Of a stretch of 64,000 bases of DNA, positions 59,934 through 64,000 are shown in pieces (the first letter of the stretch is position 1; every line of letters begins with the position of its first letter). The DNA is taken from the NCBI GenBank assembly GCA_041655765.1, contig JBBAEU010000004.1, forward strand, positions 1-64,000, in the 5' to 3' direction. The translations under genes were made by a program, and so were the position numbers. Under the pieces are notes generated by a model, which ran no database searches, was not told the origin of the DNA, and worked only from the letters and a program-made list of their open reading frames with translations. This stretch comes from Brumimicrobium sp041655765. GTDB taxonomy: Bacteria > Bacteroidota > Bacteroidia > Flavobacteriales_D > Crocinitomicaceae.

Positions 59934-61958
59934 ATGACAAAAAATATAGGATTTTTACTGGTTTTAGTTACGTTCTTTTTTTACGGATGTGCTACAGCTC
60001 AAACAGGATACAGTACTAAAAATAAAAAGGCTATTAAGCTATTTAAAGAAGCGCAAGAATGGCCAAGAAAAAATTTGAATTATCAGACAAATCGTCCAGA
60101 TTTTGAAGGAGCAATTAAACTTCTTGAAAAAGCATTGGGTAGAGACAATAACTTCCTCGAAGCTCATCAAATGATTGGCGAAATGTATATGTATGTAGGT
60201 GAGAATAAAAAGGCAGTAGAACATTTTAAGCGTTCTTTAGAAATTCGTCCTTCGGCTCACTTAAATGGTCAATTATACCTTGATATTGGAGAATTACAGC
60301 TTAAAAATGCTGAATTTGAAGATGCTAAAAAATATTTTAACATGGTCTTGGATGGAAGCGTTCGAAATCCTCCACAAAATGTTGTTCAACTTTCTCAAGA
60401 GTTAAAGAAAACAGCTGAACTCAATATTGAAGCAAGAAAAAATCCCATGGATATAAATCCTGTGAATATCGGAAAAGGCGTTAATACCGAAAGACCCGAA
60501 TATTTCCCGACAATCACTGTCGATGGAAAAACTCTATTGTTTACAAGAGAGATTGAATTTGAAAGAAGTCAAGGAAATCGAGGACAAGAAGATTTTTTTA
60601 TCTCTCAATTAACTGAAGATGGAGTATGGGGACAAGCAGTTCCGATGCCTAAAAATATTAATACAAAATTAAATGAAGGAGCACCAACTTTTTCAGCTGA
60701 TGGGAGAACTGTTGTTTTTGTTGCTTGTGCTGATGTAACAGGCTTTAATTATGGACCAAATCGGGAAGGAAAAGGGAGCTGTGATTTGTTTGTAACAGAA
60801 CGAATTGGTGATACTTGGACGGATCCTATTAACCTTCCTGGAGAAGTAAATACACCTACTTGGGAATCACAACCTTCACTCTCTGCAGACGGAAAAACAT
60901 TGTACTTTATTCGGCAAGTTGGCCCAAGAGAAAGGCAAAGAACCGATATTTTTATGAGTGAAAAACAAGCAGATGGAACATGGGGTAAAGCCATTCGTCT
61001 TCCAGATAATATCAATACTTCTCATCGTGAGACCTCTGTGCAAATTCACCCTGATGGACAAACGCTATATTTTACATCTGATGGACACCCTGGATTGGGA
61101 GGAACAGATATTTTTATGTCTAGAAAAGACCCACTCGGAAATTGGGGCAATCCAATTAATCTTGGTTATCCAATTAATACAGAAAACAATGAAAACTCTT
61201 TACTTGTTGGACCTAATGGAGAAATCGCTTTCTTTGCTTCGGATAGAAAAGGTGGATTTGGTGATTTAGATATTTATCATTTCCGTATGCCAGAAGAATT
61301 GCGACCAATAAAAACGACATATTTTGAGGGGATTGTGTTTGATGCAATTACCAAAAAACCGTTAAGAGGAAATTTTGAATTGATTGATATTCAAACGGGA
61401 GAACAGGTGGTTCGCTCAACCGCGGATGCTGTAACAGGAGAGTTTTTATTGGCTTTGCCAACTGGGAAAGAATATGTTTTAAACGTTTCGCATAACGGAT
61501 ACACTTTCTTTTCTCAGAATTTTAATATGAAAAAAGGAAATAATGAGGCTGTTCAGATGGATGTTCCAATGATTCCAATTACAAGTGATAACCCTGTTCT
61601 ACTGGCAAATGTTTTCTTTGATTTAGACAAATCTTCTTTGAGAAAAGAATCGTATGTAGAATTAAATAAGTTGGTAGATTTTTTACGAAATAATCCGCAA
61701 ATAAAAATTGAAATAGGCGGCCATACTGACTCACGTGGAAATGAAAGCCACAACCAAACATTGTCAGAAAATCGTGCAAAATCAGTTTTTGATTATCTGG
61801 TTGAGAACGGTATAAATGCAAGCCGATTGTCATATAAAGGATATGGTTCTACGAAACCTATTCAAACAGAAGAAACAATTGGAGCAATGACCTCTGAAGA
61901 GGCGAAAGAAAAAGCACATCAAGAAAATCGAAGAACTGAGTATCGAATTGTGAAATGA
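59934..61958 (+). CDS. OmpA-family lipoprotein with TPR, PD40 and CRD domains
   Basis: This 674-residue envelope protein has a lipoprotein signal with lipobox FYGC, TPR repeats (about 35-155), a PD40 beta-propeller (about 165-445, with repeated GKTLYFIRQ or GQTLYFTSD blades), a carboxypeptidase regulatory-like domain (about 460-545) and a C-terminal OmpA domain (about 565-674) with GGHTDSRGNESHNQ. The order is the same as in the PorE-like protein at 29858, so the two are paralogues, but this one is a lipoprotein and lies apart from porP. The last four bases overlap the UbiA start codon. A peptidoglycan-anchoring role is inferred. Confidence 0.88.
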   Translation: MTKNIGFLLVLVTFFFYGCATAQTGYSTKNKKAIKLFKEAQEWPRKNLNYQTNRPDFEGAIKLLEKALGRDNNFLEAHQMIGEMYMYVGENKKAVEHFKRSLEIRPSAHLNGQLYLDIGELQLKNAEFEDAKKYFNMVLDGSVRNPPQNVVQLSQELKKTAELNIEARKNPMDINPVNIGKGVNTERPEYFPTITVDGKTLLFTREIEFERSQGNRGQEDFFISQLTEDGVWGQAVPMPKNINTKLNEGAPTFSADGRTVVFVACADVTGFNYGPNREGKGSCDLFVTERIGDTWTDPINLPGEVNTPTWESQPSLSADGKTLYFIRQVGPRERQRTDIFMSEKQADGTWGKAIRLPDNINTSHRETSVQIHPDGQTLYFTSDGHPGLGGTDIFMSRKDPLGNWGNPINLGYPINTENNENSLLVGPNGEIAFFASDRKGGFGDLDIYHFRMPEELRPIKTTYFEGIVFDAITKKPLRGNFELIDIQTGEQVVRSTADAVTGEFLLALPTGKEYVLNVSHNGYTFFSQNFNMKKGNNEAVQMDVPMIPITSDNPVLLANVFFDLDKSSLRKESYVELNKLVDFLRNNPQIKIEIGGHTDSRGNESHNQTLSENRAKSVFDYLVENGINASRLSYKGYGSTKPIQTEETIGAMTSEEAKEKAHQENRRTEYRIVK

Positions 61959-62890
61959 TTCACTTGTTAAAGTTAATTCGGGTTGTAAATCTTTTGATTG
62001 TTGCTTGGATGATGCTTGTCCTCGCTGCATACTTGGACATGAGTTACACGCTTCATTATTTTCATTTTCAAACTCCTGAATTGTGGCTACTCGTTTTAAT
62101 TGTCATTTTTATTGCAGCAGCAGGAAATTGTATCAACGATTATTTTGATGTAGTAGCTGACAATATCAACAAACCACAAAAAATAATTGTAGAAAAATAT
62201 ATTTCGAAATCCAAAGTATTGAAAATTTACTTTGTTTTAAATGCTCTTGCATTAATTTTTTCCTTCGTTTTATCCTATTTATCTGGTATTTGGCTGTTTC
62301 TATTCATTCATACAATATCTATTATAAGTCTTTGGTTTTATTCGCTGAAATTTAAAAAGATATTGATTTTTGGAAACATTGTGGTAGCTTTGTTGACAGC
62401 AACTGTGCCTATTTATGTAGGAATTTTGTTGAATGCCGATTTCGGTGCGATTAACCCATTACAACCTTATCCTCTTAACCTTACAAATTATGAAAACTTT
62501 CCATTAAAATTGAGTTTTGCTTTTGCATTAATCGCTTTTTTATTGAATCTGATTCGTGAAATTGTAAAAGATGTGGTAGATATCGAAGGAGATAAAATGA
62601 TTGATGCCAAAACAATTCCCATTGTTTTTGGAAAGAAGGTTACAAAGCGAATTGTTAGTACTTTACTCCTGCTTTTTGCAGCATCATTTTTCCCTGTCTA
62701 TTCCTTGACAAGACAAGGCTTTTTATCGCACAACGGGATGTACCCATTTTATTTTTGTATAGTTATGGCACTTGGATTAATCTTACTTCTTTGGAAAGAT
62801 TCAGCCAGAAAAACTTGGAAAAATATTAGCTTATTTTTAAAATTAATCATTGCTATAGTTGCTATTTTACCTCTTTATTGGATGTTGTAA
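61955..62890 (+). CDS. UbiA-superfamily prenyltransferase (geranylgeranylglycerol-phosphate-type)
   Basis: This 311-residue membrane enzyme joins an isoprenoid diphosphate to an acceptor. Eight or nine helices are seen. The two acidic motifs are clear: Asn61-Asp62-x2-Asp65 in NDYFDVVAD and Asp206-x2-Asp209-x3-Asp213 in KDVVDIEGD, followed by KTIPIVFG. The second motif with REIVKD is typical of the digeranylgeranylglycerylphosphate-synthase-like group in Bacteroidota, so the acceptor may be a glycerol phosphate or a quinone precursor; the sequence does not decide. The ATG overlaps the stop of the OmpA lipoprotein gene, so they are translationally coupled. Confidence 0.88.
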   Translation: MIHLLKLIRVVNLLIVAWMMLVLAAYLDMSYTLHYFHFQTPELWLLVLIVIFIAAAGNCINDYFDVVADNINKPQKIIVEKYISKSKVLKIYFVLNALALIFSFVLSYLSGIWLFLFIHTISIISLWFYSLKFKKILIFGNIVVALLTATVPIYVGILLNADFGAINPLQPYPLNLTNYENFPLKLSFAFALIAFLLNLIREIVKDVVDIEGDKMIDAKTIPIVFGKKVTKRIVSTLLLLFAASFFPVYSLTRQGFLSHNGMYPFYFCIVMALGLILLLWKDSARKTWKNISLFLKLIIAIVAILPLYWML

Positions 62891-63014
62891 TTAAAAACTC
62901 TTATCTTCATTTTCCTATATACAACACTCGAAGAATGCGCTTCAAAATTTTATTAAAATCCAAAACTTAAAACTTCAACCTCCTTTTGGATAAAAAATTA
63001 TTAAGTTTTAAGGG

Positions 63015-63046
63015 TTGAAAAACTGTCTTATTTTTCGCTATATTTG
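63015..63046 (+). promoter_or_regulatory. Promoter for yebC
   Basis: TTG (63015-63017), a 21-base spacer and TATATTTG (63039-63046) match the Bacteroidota consensus, 47 bases before the yebC start codon. Confidence 0.65.
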
Positions 63047-63093
63047 AAAAAGCAGAATATAACAACCTCATAATTTTAAAAAAACAATAAAAA

Positions 63094-63849
63094 ATGGCTG
63101 GTCACAGTAAATGGAGCACAATTAAACGGAAGAAAGGAGCTTTAGATGCGAAACGATCGAAGATGTTTACCCGTGTGATTAAAGAAATCAACGTGGCAAT
63201 TAAAGAAGGAGGAAGTGCAGATCCAGATTCAAATCCTGCTTTGAGAAATGCAATTGCCAACGCAAAAGGAGTAAACATGCCAAAAGATAATATCGACAGG
63301 ATTATCAAAAAGGCAAGTGGAGCTGATGCTGAAAATTATGAAGAGGTTACCTTTGAAGGATATGGTCCACATGGAATTGCTTTCTTTATCGAGTGTACAA
63401 CAGACAACATGAATAGAACAGTTGCCAATATTCGAGCGATTTTCAACCGAAATGAAGGAAACTTGGGTACAAATGGCTCATTAGAATTTTTATTTGAAAG
63501 AAAAGGCGTTTTTACAATTAATAAAAATTCGATTTCAATGGATTTAGACGATCTTGAATTGGAACTCATTGATAGCGGATTAGATTCAATGGATACAGAA
63601 GATGAAGAAGTGATTATAGTTTACTCAACTTTTTCTGAATTTGGGGCCATGCAAAGCGCATTAGAGAAACTCAAAATTGAAGTCCAAAGCACCAAGCTAG
63701 AAAGGGTACCTTTAAATACAGTCGAACTCCCAATCGAACAAGCAAAGAAGATTTTAAAGTTAGAAGAAAAGTTTGACGATGATGATGATGTTCAGAATGT
63801 TTTCCATAATTTAGAAATCACTGACGAGTTGATTGCAGAAATGGAATAA
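63094..63849 (+). CDS. yebC: YebC/PmpR family protein (TACO1-like)
   Basis: YebC-family proteins are cytoplasmic; some members regulate transcription, others help ribosomes translate proline stretches. The 251-residue protein begins MAGHSKWSTIKRKKGALDAK, the unmistakable family N-terminus, followed by NPALRNAIANAKGVNMPKDN and the YGPHGIAF block. The acidic tail (FDDDDDVQNVFHNLE) is typical. A good promoter lies 47 bases before the start. The methyltransferase gene begins 30 bases after its stop. Confidence 0.95.
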   Translation: MAGHSKWSTIKRKKGALDAKRSKMFTRVIKEINVAIKEGGSADPDSNPALRNAIANAKGVNMPKDNIDRIIKKASGADAENYEEVTFEGYGPHGIAFFIECTTDNMNRTVANIRAIFNRNEGNLGTNGSLEFLFERKGVFTINKNSISMDLDDLELELIDSGLDSMDTEDEEVIIVYSTFSEFGAMQSALEKLKIEVQSTKLERVPLNTVELPIEQAKKILKLEEKFDDDDDVQNVFHNLEITDELIAEME

Positions 63850-63879
63850 CTTAATTTATATCATTAAAATAAAGACAAA

Positions 63880-64000
63880 ATGGGAAGCAACTTAAAAGGG
63901 TTAGACAAAGATTTTTGGAACTCCAAATATGAAGAAAATAATATCGGTTGGGATATGGGAAGTGTTTCTCCGCCAATCAAAGAATACATTGACGGAATTA
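63880..64000 (+). CDS. TPMT-like SAM-dependent methyltransferase, N-terminal part
   Basis: Only 40 codons are present before the right edge. MGSNLKGLDKDFWNSKYEE, then NNIGWDMGSVSPPIKEYID, matches the start of thiopurine-methyltransferase-like proteins of Bacteroidota, where a Trp-Asn-x-x-Tyr and a GWD-G-x-x-SPP block precede the SAM-binding fold. The catalytic domain lies outside the window. It follows yebC by 30 bases. The family is probable; the substrate is unknown. Confidence 0.75.
   Translation, partial: MGSNLKGLDKDFWNSKYEENNIGWDMGSVSPPIKEYIDGI

Noticed and set aside
1..64000. Search for prophage, transposase, restriction, toxin-antitoxin or other defence genes
   Set aside because: No reading frame shows motifs of these families; gene content is housekeeping, envelope and T9SS.

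Overview
The window is a gene-dense, strongly A+T-rich stretch of a Bacteroidota chromosome, most likely from a Flavobacteriales-type organism such as the Crocinitomicaceae or Cryomorphaceae; the exact lineage is inferred. Three things support this. Type IX secretion system (T9SS) parts and substrates are scattered through it. Many promoters carry the Bacteroidota -7 element TAnnTTTG, sometimes with TTG or TTTG 17-22 bases upstream. Several families are typical of the phylum, including PorV/FadL-like porins, SprB repeats, DUF4783, DUF5522, fused SecDF and archaeal-type ProS. I see no prophage, insertion sequence, CRISPR array or plasmid gene.

Layout. 1-5.7 kb: the start of a PorP/SprF gene reading left, then porU and porV reading right. 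5.9-8.0 kb: lemA, an HtpX-like protease and a small membrane protein. 8.1-18.3 kb: proS, a low-complexity lipoprotein, a PorV-like porin, a large helical protein, an S4-domain protein and two adjacent POT peptide transporters. 18.4-23.3 kb: an M1 aminopeptidase lipoprotein, YraN, a pseudouridine-synthase homologue with altered active-site residues, DUF4783, rlmH, and rpmA/rplU on the other strand. 23.4-29.6 kb: a fatty acid desaturase with no canonical start codon for its N-terminus, an MFS transporter, a membrane-anchored glutamate-synthase-like FMN protein, a metal-binding lipoprotein and an aldehyde dehydrogenase.

29.8-34.5 kb: a PorP/SprF plus PorE-like OmpA operon, two doubtful small genes (one apparently frameshifted) and a rhomboid protease. 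34.5-38.1 kb: fabF facing a rimB-rimK-desuccinylase operon for polyglutamate modification. 38.3-49.3 kb: a giant SprB-repeat T9SS substrate, a lone SiaB-type kinase, a thioesterase, proline dehydrogenase, aroB, a T9SS-exported endonuclease I, an outer-membrane protein with a DUF5522 gene, a transaldolase-like aldolase and a tiny lipoprotein. 49.3-49.8 kb: a repeat- and hairpin-rich gap beside tRNA-Arg(ACG). 49.9-64.0 kb: clpS, a membrane protein, ribD, a LolE-like permease, NamZ, a second tiny lipoprotein, secDF, queE, an OmpA lipoprotein coupled to a UbiA prenyltransferase, yebC and the start of a TPMT-like methyltransferase.

Working together: PorU, PorV, PorP and PorE-like proteins build and anchor the T9SS. 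The adhesin at 38.3 kb (type B C-terminal domain) and the nuclease at 46-47 kb (type A domain) are probable cargo, and SecDF helps both reach the periplasm. The remainder is mostly housekeeping. I found no convincing new multi-gene system. The items most worth checking are the desaturase start, the altered pseudouridine synthase, the tRNA-Arg with a swapped 19-56 elbow pair, the frameshifted small gene before the rhomboid gene, the polyglutamate operon, the lone SiaB gene, and the unexplained 49.4-49.75 kb gap.
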